Positions 1 to 10,135 of a stretch of DNA of 64,000 bases are shown here, in pieces. The stretch lies in the NCBI RefSeq assembly GCF_049446155.1, contig NZ_JBMSEE010000010.1, positions 124,001 through 188,000 on the forward strand, given 5' to 3'. The notes under the pieces were generated by a model. The model made no database searches. It had not been told where the DNA came from and was given only the letters and a program-made list of their open reading frames with translations. The first letter of the stretch is position 1; the number at the start of each line of letters is the position of its first letter. Source of the stretch: Rivibacter sp049446155. GTDB lineage: Bacteria > Pseudomonadota > Gammaproteobacteria > Burkholderiales > Burkholderiaceae_C. A program made the translations under genes and the position numbers.

Positions 1-758
1 CCGCCGCGCGGACCCGCCACGGCGTGGCGGTGATCGACGACGACACGCCGACGCCCGCCCACGCACGTCACCGCTGGCCGCGCTTTGCGCGCGTCGCCGC
101 CGTCGGCCTGGCGCTGTGGGCCGCGCCGCTGGCGGCGCTGGCGGCCTGGCTGGGCTGGCACGGCACGCTGGCGCAGATGGGCTGGTTCTTCACCAAGGCG
201 GCGTTGCTGACCTTCGGTGGCGCCTATGCGGTGCTGCCCTATGTCTACCAGGGCGCCGTGGACCACCACGGCTGGCTCGGCGCCGCGCAGATGATCGACG
301 GCCTCGCGCTCGGCGAGACCACGCCCGGCCCGCTGATCATGGTGGTGGCCTTCGTCGGCTTCGTCGGCGGCTGGCAGCAGGCCGTGTTCGGGCCCGAGGC
401 GCTGCCGGCGGCCGGCATCGTGGCGGCCTGCGTGGCGACCTGGTTCACCTTCCTGCCGTCGTTCGTGTTCATCCTGCTCGGCGGGCCGCTGGTCGAGTCG
501 ACCCACCGCGACCTGCGCTTCACCGCGCCGCTGACGGCGATCACCGCCGCCGTGGTCGGCGTGATCCTGAACCTGGCGCTGTTCTTCGCGCTGCACGTGC
601 TGTGGCCGCAGGGCCGCGACGGCGCGTTCGACCTCACCGCCGCGCTGATCGCCCTGGCGGCGGCACTGGCGCTGTTTCGGTTCAGGAGCGGCGTGATCGA
701 GGTGCTGGCGGCGTGCGCCGTGCTCGGCCTGGCCGTGACGCTGTTCAGCGCCCCTTGA
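1..758 (+). CDS. chrA: Chromate transporter ChrA, C-terminal part (5' end outside window)
   Basis: This is the 3' part of a CHR-family inner-membrane transporter, a family that exports chromate or takes part in sulfate/chromate exchange. The reading frame is open to the window edge without a stop, so the gene begins upstream; a GTG at 24 lies inside the frame and is probably not the start. The visible part carries the CHR-domain signature GETTPGPL near the middle, after a segment rich in G and F (LTFGGAYAVLPYVYQ), and five to six hydrophobic segments. The basic linker at its beginning suggests this is the second CHR domain of a long-chain two-domain protein. It ends at TGA 756-758, tail to tail with the next gene with a 14-base overlap. 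Family is clear; true substrate is not shown. Confidence 0.85.
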   Translation, partial: AARTRHGVAVIDDDTPTPAHARHRWPRFARVAAVGLALWAAPLAALAAWLGWHGTLAQMGWFFTKAALLTFGGAYAVLPYVYQGAVDHHGWLGAAQMIDGLALGETTPGPLIMVVAFVGFVGGWQQAVFGPEALPAAGIVAACVATWFTFLPSFVFILLGGPLVESTHRDLRFTAPLTAITAAVVGVILNLALFFALHVLWPQGRDGAFDLTAALIALAAALALFRFRSGVIEVLAACAVLGLAVTLFSAP

Positions 759-2697
759 TGAACTCGACGATCCGCTCGATCGTGCCCGGGTCGTCGTCGA
801 AGCCGCCGTGCGTCGTGCTGGTGCTCACCGGCCCGGGCGCGACATGCACCTCGACCTTCGGCAGCAGCGGCGCGATGTGGCGGTCGAAGTCCTTCTGCAG
901 GCCGAGGATGGGCGTCGTCGCGCCGCCTTCGAAGGACTCGCTGACCAGGTAGAGCAGCGAGCGGCGGTAGGGGCCGCAGGTCGGGTCGTCCTGCTCGGCG
1001 TGGTCGCTCAGGTGGAACTGCACGAAGCGCTTGACCGCGCCGGACTGCAGGCGCGGCACGACCAGGTCGCGGAACGTCTGCATGCGCACCGCCGGCGCCA
1101 TCAGCGCGAGCGACTCGATGGGCATCGCATCGGCGACGCGGTCGATGACGAAGCTCGCGACGATGCTGCCGGCCGAGTGGCCGACCAGGTGCACGCGCAG
1201 ATTGTGCTGCGCGGCGCGCTCCCGAAAGTGCATCCACAGCTGCACGGCGCCGGGCTGCTGATCCTGCGGCAGCAGCGGGCCGCGCGGATCGAACACCGGC
1301 TTGCTCATCGCATCGGCGTTTTGCTTCATCTCGCCCCACAGCTGCGTGCCGGGGCGCGCGAGCGCGCGCTCGAGGCGGCGGTTCCACCAGCGCTCGATCT
1401 GCTCGCCGATGCCGCCGGCCGTGCGCGGCACGTCCTTCACCGCGTCGGACAGGCGGTTCATGATGGTGTCGAAGGCGCCGGTCTCCCACATCAGGAAGAT
1501 GGGAAAGATCTTCGCGTCGTAGAGCCTGGGGATCCAGCGCGCGGCGATCTGTGCCGCGGCCTTCTCGCCGACCAGGCCACCGTGCGCGTAGACGCACACG
1601 TCGATCGGCTCGGCGGGCTTCAGGCCGAATTTCTCGCGCGCCAGCGGCAGCTGCACGTCGACGATCGCTCGCACGTCGTCGGGCATGGTGCGAAAGCTGC
1701 CGCTGTTGGAGAGCTCGCCGTTGTTGCTCATGTTGATCACGAAGGGCGCGATCTCGCGTTCGCGCAGCACCTCGCTGGCGGCCAGCTTGACGCGGCCGGT
1801 CGACGCGTCGGTGCGCAGCGTCATCGAGCGCGCGATCGCCCGGTGCTCGGCGGTCACGACGCCGAGCTGCGCGACCCAGCAGTCCATCGCGTTGTCGACC
1901 CAGTCGTCGTAGCCGAGCACGGCCCAGCCGTGGCTGCCCCAGTCGGGGCCCCAGGAGTTCTGGATCAGGAAGCCGTCCTCGCAGTAGCCGACGATCGCGA
2001 AGGCATGGCCCGGATGCTGGGCCCGGCCGCCGCGGCGCGGGATGCGCCAGATCGACTTGTATGACTTCGGCACGCGCCGTTGCGGCTCGAGTTCGAGCCC
2101 ATCGTCCCAGCCGCTGTGGCAGCCGCAGGTCGCCAGCAGGATGCCAACCTCGTTGAGCGCGGCGTGCATGTCGGCGATGCGCTTGGGATCGACGCGGTAG
2201 TAGGCGCCCAGCGGGCGCTTGACGGCATCGAACCACCAGTCGTCGGCCAGCGAATCGCTCGCCGGGGGCATGTCGATCGTCGGGTACAGCCGCTCGCGGC
2301 AGGCGCCGTGCTTGAACCAGCCCTTCAGCGCGCCGCGCGCGCTCGAGCCCTCGTCCTCCTGCGCGCCGGGGAACTCGTCGTAGCGGCGCGCCATCGAGTA
2401 CAGCATGAAGGGCGAAACGCTCGCGTCCTTCTCGCGCAGCGACTTGCGCTGCAGGTACTCGACCACCAGCGCCAGCGCGAAGCCGGTGCAGGCGTTGGTC
2501 TGGCCCTGATGCTTGATCGGCAGCACGACGTCGGGCAGGCGCTCGAGCTGCGGCGTCAGCGACACCATCGGCACGAAGGGCCGGTCGCGAAAGTCGATCG
2601 CGTCAGGGCGCGCGACGCGGCGAAGCTGCGCGGCCGAGATGCGAGGAACGCCTTGCGATCGCGGCGCACGCGCCGCCTTGCCGGACTTGCTGGCCAT
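745..2697 (-). CDS. Papain-like (C1) cysteine peptidase fused to an alpha/beta hydrolase
   Basis: 650-residue protein with two enzymatic modules and no signal peptide, so probably cytoplasmic. The N-terminal half is a C1-type peptidase fold: oxyanion Gln64 and nucleophile Cys70 in KHQGQTNACTGFA, His231 in PGHAFAIVGY and Asn247 in IQNSWGPDWG, in the correct papain order. The C-terminal half looks like a serine hydrolase: an HGG motif at 372-374 and nucleophile elbow GHSAG with Ser508 after a hydrophobic strand. The start ATG at 2697 is preceded by a G-rich ribosome site; an upstream in-frame extension is arginine-rich and looks non-coding. Its 3' end overlaps the chromate transporter end by 14 bases. 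Substrates are unknown. Peptidase plus lipase-like pairing recalls effector or defence proteins, but nothing nearby proves such a role. Confidence 0.85.
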   Translation of the reverse strand: MASKSGKAARAPRSQGVPRISAAQLRRVARPDAIDFRDRPFVPMVSLTPQLERLPDVVLPIKHQGQTNACTGFALALVVEYLQRKSLREKDASVSPFMLYSMARRYDEFPGAQEDEGSSARGALKGWFKHGACRERLYPTIDMPPASDSLADDWWFDAVKRPLGAYYRVDPKRIADMHAALNEVGILLATCGCHSGWDDGLELEPQRRVPKSYKSIWRIPRRGGRAQHPGHAFAIVGYCEDGFLIQNSWGPDWGSHGWAVLGYDDWVDNAMDCWVAQLGVVTAEHRAIARSMTLRTDASTGRVKLAASEVLREREIAPFVINMSNNGELSNSGSFRTMPDDVRAIVDVQLPLAREKFGLKPAEPIDVCVYAHGGLVGEKAAAQIAARWIPRLYDAKIFPIFLMWETGAFDTIMNRLSDAVKDVPRTAGGIGEQIERWWNRRLERALARPGTQLWGEMKQNADAMSKPVFDPRGPLLPQDQQPGAVQLWMHFRERAAQHNLRVHLVGHSAGSIVASFVIDRVADAMPIESLALMAPAVRMQTFRDLVVPRLQSGAVKRFVQFHLSDHAEQDDPTCGPYRRSLLYLVSESFEGGATTPILGLQKDFDRHIAPLLPKVEVHVAPGPVSTSTTHGGFDDDPGTIERIVEFIKGR

Positions 2698-2774
2698 CGA
2701 GAGCCCCCCGTCGTCATACCTCGACGGCGCGACTCTCCCGAGGCCGCATGCCAGCGTCCATCCCCAAGAAACAG

Positions 2775-2800
2775 GAAGGGCCGCCTCTCGGCGGCCCTTC
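2775..2800 (-). terminator. Hairpin terminator after the zinc metalloprotease gene
   Basis: Perfect 11-bp inverted repeat (arms GAAGGGCCGCC / GGCGGCCCTTC) with a 4-base loop, 26 bases past the stop of the minus-strand metalloprotease gene. On that strand it is followed by CTGTTTCTT, a loose T-rich tract typical of terminators in GC-rich genomes. Confidence 0.7.
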
Positions 2801-2825
2801 GATCGCGGGATCGCGTCAGCGGCGC

Positions 2826-5549
2826 TCAGGCGCCGGCGCGCTGCAGTTTGGCGTCGAGCGCAAGGCCCAGCGTGTCGGCCGCATCGAGCAGGTGAGCGCG
2901 CGTCTCGGCGTTGAGGCCGCCGCGCTTCTCGGCCGCCAGCAGCTGGCTGCGCAGCGCACGCGCCTCGGCGCGCAGCAGGCTGCGCGCGTCGGCGCGGCTG
3001 AGTGCCGAGGGGCGCAGCAGCAGGCCGGCGAGGCGGTTGACGTGCTCGCGCTGCAGCTCGCGGCGCTGAGCGGGGATATCGCCGCCGCCGGCCAGCTCGC
3101 TCCACACGACCTTGGTCAGGCGGCCGTACAGCTCGCTGAGACGGAAAGCCTCGGACGGCTTGTCGGCCTTGGGCTCGCTGTCGAGGATGCGCGCGGCGAC
3201 GCCGTCGCTCATCAGCTGGCCGAGCACGCCGCGCTGGCCGTCGAGCAGGGTCTGCGTGAGCGAGAAGTCGGTCGCGACCGGGCCGTCGCCCTCGCGCAGC
3301 GCGTCGAGGCGCTCTTCATAGTTGGGCGCCATGCGGCGCAGCAGCTGCGGCGAGAAGCGGAACGCGTCGGCCGCGAGCAGGCGCGTGGCCAGCAGGTCGA
3401 GCGCCTCGCGCTGCGTCGCGGCCGGCACCGGCTGCAGCGGATCGCGGCCCGTACCCGGGTAGTCGCGCAGCGTGCGCACGCCGCCGATCTGGCGCGCCAG
3501 CACGCCGGCCGCGCGCGCCGCGTCGCGCAGCGCATAGCCGACCGCGCGGCGCAGCAGCGGGTATTCCTGCTCGGGCTTGAGCGCGCGCGTCTCCTGCCGC
3601 GTCACCAGGTCGCGGGCGATGTCGAAGCGCTTGCGCGCGAACGCGACGACGTCGTTGCCCAGGTCGAACTGCACCGCGTCGGGATCGATGCCGAGGTAGT
3701 TGTCCTCGTCGGTGCCGTAGGCGAGCTGCGGCTCGGCGCTGCGCGCGGCGATCTTCTGCAGCTCGGCGGCCTCGGCCTCGGGCGCAAGCGGCTTGTAGGC
3801 GTACTCGATCGCCCAGTAGTCGTAGGGGCCGAGCGTGCTCTCGAACGCGGCGACCGGCGGCTTGCCCGGCGCCGGCAGGTTGGCCGGGGCGTACTCCATC
3901 ACCGAGCCGGTGTTGCCGTGGGCCGCGGTGAAGACCGGATCGGACAGCTGCGCGTCGCTGTAGATGCGCGAGGCGCGGAAGTTGTGGCGCAGCCCCAGCG
4001 TGTGACCGACCTCGTGCATCGAGACGTCCTTGAGGTAGGCCTGCACCCAGGCATCGGCCTCAGGGCTGTCGGGATCGAGGTCGCCGCGCGCTTCGAGCAC
4101 GTCGAGCGCGTAGCCGAGCTGCTCGGCGGCGAAATCGGCGTGGTCGCAGCGCAGCGGATCGAACGCGCCGTCCTCGTGGTCGCGCGCCGAATGACCCGCC
4201 ACGAGGATCTGCGAGCGCTCCGCGCGACGGTTGCGCGAAGACAGGCTCTCGAAGCCGATGTCGGCGTCGAGGATCTCGCCCGAGCGCGGATCGACGTGGC
4301 TCGGGCCGATCGCCCCGAACGAGGGCTTGGCGTTGGTCATCCAGCGCACCGACGCGCGGTTGGCGTCGAGCGTGTCGAAGTCGGCGGCGTCGGCCTGCTG
4401 CTGCACGACGACCGCGTTCTTGAAGCCGATCTTCTCGAACGCCTTGTTCCACTCCAGGATGCCGGCGGCGATCGAGCCGCGGTACTTCTCGGGAATGTTC
4501 TTGTCGAGCCAGAAGGTGATCGGCTTGACAGGCTCGGAGACTGCGGCGGCCGGGTCCTTCTTCTCGAGGCGCCAGCGGTTCACGTAGCGCTGCTTGGGCG
4601 TTCTCGCGAGGTCGTCGGTGAAGTCGGAGACCTGCGTCTCGAAGAAGCCGACACGCTGATCGGCCTTGCGCGGGCGCATCGGCGTCTCGGGCAGCGCGAC
4701 CAGCGAGTAGTGCATCGTCAGGAACAGGCTGCGCACGTCGGGCAGCGTGTCCGGCGTCGTCGGCGCGGGCGTTCCGGGCGGCGTGTTCGGCTGCGGGATC
4801 GCGATGCCGGCGGTTTGGTAGTGGTTCAGCGTCTCGATCACCAGCAGCTCGGGCGCGTTGCGCACGCCGGTGATCGCCGAGTTGGCGCGGTCGAGGCCGT
4901 AGTTCTGGCGGTAGACGCGCTGCAGATTGATGCCGAAGCCGGGAATGTCGGCCACGAACAGCGCGCTCGCGTCGACCAGGATCGACTGCTTCTCGGGATG
5001 CGCGGCGCTCGCGACCGCGGCGCTCGCCACCAGGCTCGGCGAGTACGCGCTCTTGACCGCCGCGGCCGACGGCGAGCCGTCCTTGGCCGCGTAGGCGTTG
5101 TTCAGCGCGATCAGCTGCACCTGGTTGCCGACGCGGCGGAACTGCACCGCCTGCGCGCGGCCGAAGCCGCCCCAGTTGCTCGCCATCAGGCCGCCGAAGA
5201 AGCCGGCCTCGCCGATGCCGGTGGCCAGCTTGGGGCTGAGGAAATAGGTGCGCTTGAAGGCCTCGGGCGAGAGTTCCAGCCAGACCTTCTCGTCTTTGCG
5301 CCACACCGGGATCAGGCCCTCGCTGGCCTTGGCGTCCTTGACGACGGTGGCAAAGGGCTGCGGTGCGCCGGGCGTGGGCGCCGACGCCGCCGGCTTCGGC
5401 GCGGAGGCGCCGTTTGCCGGGGCCGCGGCGGCCGCCGGGGCGCTCGCCGAGGGCGTCGTCGGCGCGGTCGTCGCGCAACCGGCAAGGAACAGGGCCGCGG
5501 CGGCAGCGGCCGGCGACACGCGAAGCAGCTTCTTCATCGGACGGATCAT
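2826..5549 (-). CDS. Zinc-dependent metalloprotease lipoprotein (DUF5117/DUF4953 family)
   Basis: 907-residue exported protein. The N-terminus (MKKLLRV, alanine run, LAGC) is a lipoprotein signal with the lipid-attachment Cys in the lipobox; an alanine/proline-rich linker follows to about residue 70. The metzincin-type zinc motif HEVGHTLGLRH lies at residues 512-522 (His512, Glu513, His516, His522), followed by SVMEYAP as the probable Met-turn about 35 residues later. Size and motif spacing fit the large bacterial zinc-dependent metalloproteases annotated with DUF5117, DUF4953 and DUF5118 domains. The start is either ATG 5549 (MIRPMKK) or ATG 5537 (MKKLL); both give a working lipobox and neither has a strong ribosome site. 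Transcribed alone, between hairpins on both sides. Physiological substrate unknown. Confidence 0.88.
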   Translation of the reverse strand: MIRPMKKLLRVSPAAAAAALFLAGCATTAPTTPSASAPAAAAAPANGASAPKPAASAPTPGAPQPFATVVKDAKASEGLIPVWRKDEKVWLELSPEAFKRTYFLSPKLATGIGEAGFFGGLMASNWGGFGRAQAVQFRRVGNQVQLIALNNAYAAKDGSPSAAAVKSAYSPSLVASAAVASAAHPEKQSILVDASALFVADIPGFGINLQRVYRQNYGLDRANSAITGVRNAPELLVIETLNHYQTAGIAIPQPNTPPGTPAPTTPDTLPDVRSLFLTMHYSLVALPETPMRPRKADQRVGFFETQVSDFTDDLARTPKQRYVNRWRLEKKDPAAAVSEPVKPITFWLDKNIPEKYRGSIAAGILEWNKAFEKIGFKNAVVVQQQADAADFDTLDANRASVRWMTNAKPSFGAIGPSHVDPRSGEILDADIGFESLSSRNRRAERSQILVAGHSARDHEDGAFDPLRCDHADFAAEQLGYALDVLEARGDLDPDSPEADAWVQAYLKDVSMHEVGHTLGLRHNFRASRIYSDAQLSDPVFTAAHGNTGSVMEYAPANLPAPGKPPVAAFESTLGPYDYWAIEYAYKPLAPEAEAAELQKIAARSAEPQLAYGTDEDNYLGIDPDAVQFDLGNDVVAFARKRFDIARDLVTRQETRALKPEQEYPLLRRAVGYALRDAARAAGVLARQIGGVRTLRDYPGTGRDPLQPVPAATQREALDLLATRLLAADAFRFSPQLLRRMAPNYEERLDALREGDGPVATDFSLTQTLLDGQRGVLGQLMSDGVAARILDSEPKADKPSEAFRLSELYGRLTKVVWSELAGGGDIPAQRRELQREHVNRLAGLLLRPSALSRADARSLLRAEARALRSQLLAAEKRGGLNAETRAHLLDAADTLGLALDAKLQRAGA

Positions 5550-5570
5550 CGTCTGGGTTCGAAAACGACA

Positions 5571-5594
5571 CCGGCCTGCCGATCGGCAGGCCGG
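5571..5594 (-). terminator. 24-bp perfect palindrome, probable ettA terminator
   Basis: Arms CCGGCCTGCC and GGCAGGCCGG flank a GATC loop, so the whole 24 bases are self-complementary. It sits in the gap between ettA and the metalloprotease gene. Read on the minus strand it is followed by TGTCGTTTTCG, a short T-run, which fits an intrinsic terminator for ettA lying about 134 bases past its stop. Confidence 0.55.
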
Positions 5595-5727
5595 AACGAG
5601 GCGGCGAAGCGGATGAGCCCGCCGCGCAGGACACGCAAGGCGCTTGGGCCCTCTTGCACGACGCGTGCCGGATGCTGCGCCACCCGACGGCGTTTTGCCA
5701 TCGGGACTCTCCCGCGCGGCAGCCGGC

Positions 5728-7395
<1,668 letters not shown>

Positions 7396-7525
7396 GGGGC
7401 TCCTGCCTGGTGTGCTCTTCGAATGGGGTGCGCGCGGGCCTGGGTGGCGGGTCGCGGGGGGGCGACGGTCCGGCGGTGCAGCCGCTATTGTCGCCGCAAC
7501 GCGGCGTGCGCCCGGCACCGCCCGC

Positions 7526-7531
7526 TACAAT
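7526..7531 (+). promoter_or_regulatory. Candidate -10 element (TACAAT) for the rhlE-type gene
   Basis: TACAAT lies in the otherwise GC-rich gap between divergent ettA and the helicase gene, 140 bases before the helicase ATG. No good -35 hexamer is found 16-18 bases upstream, so support is weak. If real it implies a 5' untranslated region of about 130 bases, which would suit cold-responsive control of a helicase. Confidence 0.3.
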
Positions 7532-7671
7532 CACTGCCGCGACGCGCTGTACCAGTCCCTGCGTTGCAGTCGATTCCGACTCCCACTCTTCCCCGTGCCT
7601 GTCGACTGGCGCTGTGTGCTTCGCGCGCGGCGGCGGGCCGATCTCGACGCCCGCACACCGGGCGCCACTCC

Positions 7672-9063
7672 ATGTCATTCAAGGACCTGGGGCTCGCCGA
7701 GCCCCTGCTGAAGGCCGTCCACGACGCCGGCTACGACACCCCCACCCCGATCCAGCGCCAGGCGATCCCCGCCGTGCTCGCCGGCGGCGATCTGCTCGCC
7801 GGCGCCCAGACCGGCACCGGCAAGACGGCCGGCTTCACGCTGCCGCTGCTGCACCGCCTGGCCGCCGGCCACGCGCGCAAGGACAGCAAGGGCCGCTGGG
7901 CCATCCGCGCCCTCGTGCTCACGCCCACCCGCGAACTCGCCGCACAGGTCGAGGAAAGCGTGCGCACCTACGGCAAGTACCTCAAGCTCAGCTCGATGGT
8001 GATGTTCGGCGGCGTCGGCATGCAGCCGCAGATTGACCGTCTCAAGCGCGGCGTCGACATCCTCGTCGCCACGCCGGGACGCCTGCTCGACCACCACCAG
8101 CAAGGCACGCTGGACCTGTCGCACGTGGAGGTGTTCGTGCTCGACGAAGCCGACCGCATGCTCGACATGGGCTTCATCCACGACATCAAGAAGGTGCTGG
8201 CGGTCCTGCCGCGCGAAAAGCAAAGCCTGCTGTTCTCGGCCACCTTCAGCGACGACATCAAGGCGCTGGCCGAGCGGCTGCTCAACAAGCCGCAGGTGAT
8301 CGAGGTCGCGCGCCGCAACACGACCGCCGAGACCATCGCACAGAAGGTGATCCCGGTCGGCCGCGAGCGCAAGAAGGAGCTGCTCGCGCACCTGATCAAG
8401 CAGAACGACTGGCACCAGGTGCTGGTCTTCACGCGCATGAAGCACGGCGCCAACCGCCTGACCGAATTCCTCAACGGGTGCGGCATCAGCGCGATGGCGA
8501 TCCACGGCAACAAGAGCCAGGGCGCGCGCACCAAGGCGCTGGCCGAGTTCAAGAGCGGCGAGCTGGCGGTGCTGGTGGCCACCGACATCGCCGCGCGCGG
8601 CATCGACATCGACCAGCTGCCGCACGTCGTGAACTACGAGCTGCCCAACGTGCCCGAGGACTACGTGCACCGCATCGGCCGCACCGGCCGTGCCGGCGCC
8701 GAGGGCGAGGCGGTGTCGCTCGTGTGCGTCGACGAGGAAGGCTTCCTGGCCGACATCGAGAAGCTGATCAAGCAACGCATCCCGCGCGAGACGGTGCCAG
8801 GCTTCCAGCCCGATCCGAACGAGCGCCCGCAGCCGATCCAGGTCGGGCGGCGCACGCTCAACGGGGCGCCGCGCGGTGCCCATAGCGCCCCGCGCGGCGG
8901 CCACGGCCATGCAGGCCATGGCAGCGCGCGCGACGGTCGCGGCGGCGGCCACGCGCCGCGCCAGGGCCAAGGCCAGGGGCAAGGCCGCCCGGCCACCGCC
9001 CGCACCGGCACCGGCAACGGCCGCCCGGGCCAAGGCAGCGGACGTCCGCCGCGCGGGCGCTGA
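7672..9063 (+). CDS. rhlE: DEAD-box ATP-dependent RNA helicase, RhlE type
   Basis: 463-residue helicase that unwinds RNA, probably in ribosome assembly or RNA turnover. The canonical motifs occur in order: Q motif TPIQRQAIPA, motif I AQTGTGKT, Ia PTREL, motif II DEAD, III SAT, V ATDIAARGIDI and VI HRIGRTGRAG. After about residue 385 the helicase core gives way to a low-complexity basic tail of Gly, Arg, His, Gln and Pro with a QGQGQGQG run, the type of tail that binds RNA nonspecifically in RhlE proteins. The start MSFKDLGLAEPLL matches the family. The neighbours are divergent ettA, itself a ribosome factor, and an unknown small gene downstream. Confidence 0.93.
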   Translation: MSFKDLGLAEPLLKAVHDAGYDTPTPIQRQAIPAVLAGGDLLAGAQTGTGKTAGFTLPLLHRLAAGHARKDSKGRWAIRALVLTPTRELAAQVEESVRTYGKYLKLSSMVMFGGVGMQPQIDRLKRGVDILVATPGRLLDHHQQGTLDLSHVEVFVLDEADRMLDMGFIHDIKKVLAVLPREKQSLLFSATFSDDIKALAERLLNKPQVIEVARRNTTAETIAQKVIPVGRERKKELLAHLIKQNDWHQVLVFTRMKHGANRLTEFLNGCGISAMAIHGNKSQGARTKALAEFKSGELAVLVATDIAARGIDIDQLPHVVNYELPNVPEDYVHRIGRTGRAGAEGEAVSLVCVDEEGFLADIEKLIKQRIPRETVPGFQPDPNERPQPIQVGRRTLNGAPRGAHSAPRGGHGHAGHGSARDGRGGGHAPRQGQGQGQGRPATARTGTGNGRPGQGSGRPPRGR

Positions 9064-9108
9064 CGCCCGGCGGCCGCGGGAGCCGCTCGTTCACAAATCG
9101 TCGCGCCT

Positions 9109-9123
9109 CGTCACAGTGTGACG
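9109..9123. promoter_or_regulatory. 15-bp palindrome, operator-like
   Basis: CGTCACAGTGTGACG is a perfect 7-bp inverted repeat around a central G. It lies 46 bases after the helicase stop and 49 bases before the ATG of the small unknown gene. It has no T-run, so it looks more like a dimeric regulator site than a terminator; the TCACA/TGTGA half-sites are in the style of CRP/FNR-class or GntR-class operators, without any closer match. Confidence 0.4.
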
Positions 9124-9138
9124 GGGCCATGGCGCCTA

Positions 9139-9165
9139 AAGTGACTTTCCACACAGGAGTCACTT
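9139..9165 (+). promoter_or_regulatory. Inverted repeat overlapping the ribosome site of the small unknown gene
   Basis: AAGTGACT (9139-9146) and AGTCACTT (9158-9165) form a perfect 8-bp stem with an 11-base loop. The likely Shine-Dalgarno AGGAG at 9155-9159 enters the 3' arm, so an RNA hairpin could partly hide it; on DNA it could equally be a dimer-binding operator. Confidence 0.4.
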
Positions 9166-9171
9166 GGCACG

Positions 9172-9684
9172 ATGAGCGCGTACCCCCGCTGGCATTCGAC
9201 ATGGCACACCGCCTGGCAAGGCAGTGACATCGTCGTCTTCCGCGACGACGAAGAGATCGACCGCTTTGCGGCCGACCAGATCGAGCGCGTGATCTTCGTG
9301 CACGACGGCCTGCCGCAGTCGGCCGGCGAGCTGCCGTTCGCGGTGGTCGAACTGGCCGAGGAGGCCATCGTGCTGCCGGCGGACACCGGCTTCGCAGGCC
9401 GCGTGCACTTCGAGCGGCAGTCGTTCTGGGACGCGCGAGCCTGCGTCTACTGGGCCGACCTCCGCACCGCCGCCCTGCCCAACTCCTGCATGGCGCGCGG
9501 CGGCTTCGGCTGGCTGCAGAGGCGCGTGCGCTTTGCGCGGCTCACGCGCGCCGAACTCTCGCCCTGGTTGGAGCGCTGGTCGCTGCAAGGGCCGCAAAGC
9601 TGGGACCAGCGGCGCTGGCAGCGCATCGAGCGCAATCGTCCCTTCGCGTCGTCGGGGCATGGCGGCGCGGCTTCGCTGCGCTGA
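9172..9684 (+). CDS. Hypothetical protein, 170 residues, tryptophan/aromatic-rich
   Basis: I do not recognise a family. The sequence opens MSAYPRWHSTWHTAWQGSD and contains about ten Trp residues, an acidic patch FRDDEEIDRF near residue 25, and an Arg/Trp-rich C-terminal third. There is no signal peptide, membrane helix or Cys motif, so it is probably a soluble cytoplasmic protein. The start ATG has AGGAG 12 bases upstream, somewhat far, and lies just after two inverted repeats that could control it. Codon use is like the neighbouring genes (strong GC3), which supports real coding. It is a single-gene unit bounded by a bidirectional hairpin terminator downstream. Confidence 0.72.
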   Translation: MSAYPRWHSTWHTAWQGSDIVVFRDDEEIDRFAADQIERVIFVHDGLPQSAGELPFAVVELAEEAIVLPADTGFAGRVHFERQSFWDARACVYWADLRTAALPNSCMARGGFGWLQRRVRFARLTRAELSPWLERWSLQGPQSWDQRRWQRIERNRPFASSGHGGAASLR

Positions 9685-9718
9685 CGGCGCACCGCCCTTT
9701 CCGCCGCTCGCCAATGAA

Positions 9719-9743
9719 CACGGCCCGGGATCACCGGGCCGTG
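9719..9743. terminator. Bidirectional hairpin terminator between convergent genes
   Basis: Arms CACGGCCCGG / CCGGGCCGTG with a 5-base loop, followed on the plus strand by GTTCTTCT. It sits between the convergent 170-residue gene and the small lysine-rich gene. Confidence 0.7.
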
Positions 9744-9769
9744 GTTCTTCTGCCGAAGTGGATGGGTTC

Positions 9770-10000
9770 TCAGGAGGCGGGCTTCTCCGTCTTCTCGACT
9801 TTCTTGGTGGTCTTCTTGCTCGTCTTGTGAGCGGTGCTCTTCTTGGCCGCGGCCGTGTGCTTGGCCTCGACGGGCTTGGACGCCGCAGGCGCCGGCGTGG
9901 CTGCGGTGGCAGGCGCCGCAGGCGTCGCGGGGGATGCGGTCTGGGCGTAGGCGCCGGCGGCCACGAGCGATGCGATCAGGGCGGGAATCAGCTTGCGCAT
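9770..10000 (-). CDS. Small exported Ala/Lys-rich protein, unknown function
   Basis: 76-residue protein. MRKLIPALIASLVAAGAYAQ is a clear Sec signal peptide with an AYA cleavage site; the mature part is an alanine/proline/threonine stretch followed by a strongly basic tail of Lys, Thr, Ser and His ending KKVEKTEKPAS. The composition resembles histone-H1-like bacterial proteins, but the signal peptide points to the periplasm. The ATG at 10000 has a perfect AAGGAG 9 bases upstream, which decides this start over the in-frame one at 10042. Such short Lys/Ala-rich exported proteins are common in Burkholderiales and uncharacterised. Confidence 0.7.
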   Translation of the reverse strand: MRKLIPALIASLVAAGAYAQTASPATPAAPATAATPAPAASKPVEAKHTAAAKKSTAHKTSKKTTKKVEKTEKPAS

Positions 10001-10135
10001 GGAGTTCACTCCTTGTTGGATGCGAGCGGTCTGCTCGCTCATCCAACGGCGCCGCCGGGCGCCTGTTGACGCCGGCGCCGCCGCGTCAGCCGCTCGACAG
10101 TCGGGTCGACAGCGCAGCGTCAGACGACGCCGCGC

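Noticed and set aside
8950..9010. Short GC-rich repeat near the end of rhlE
   Set aside because: It is the codon reflection of the Gln-Gly-rich protein tail (QGQGQG), not a DNA repeat element.
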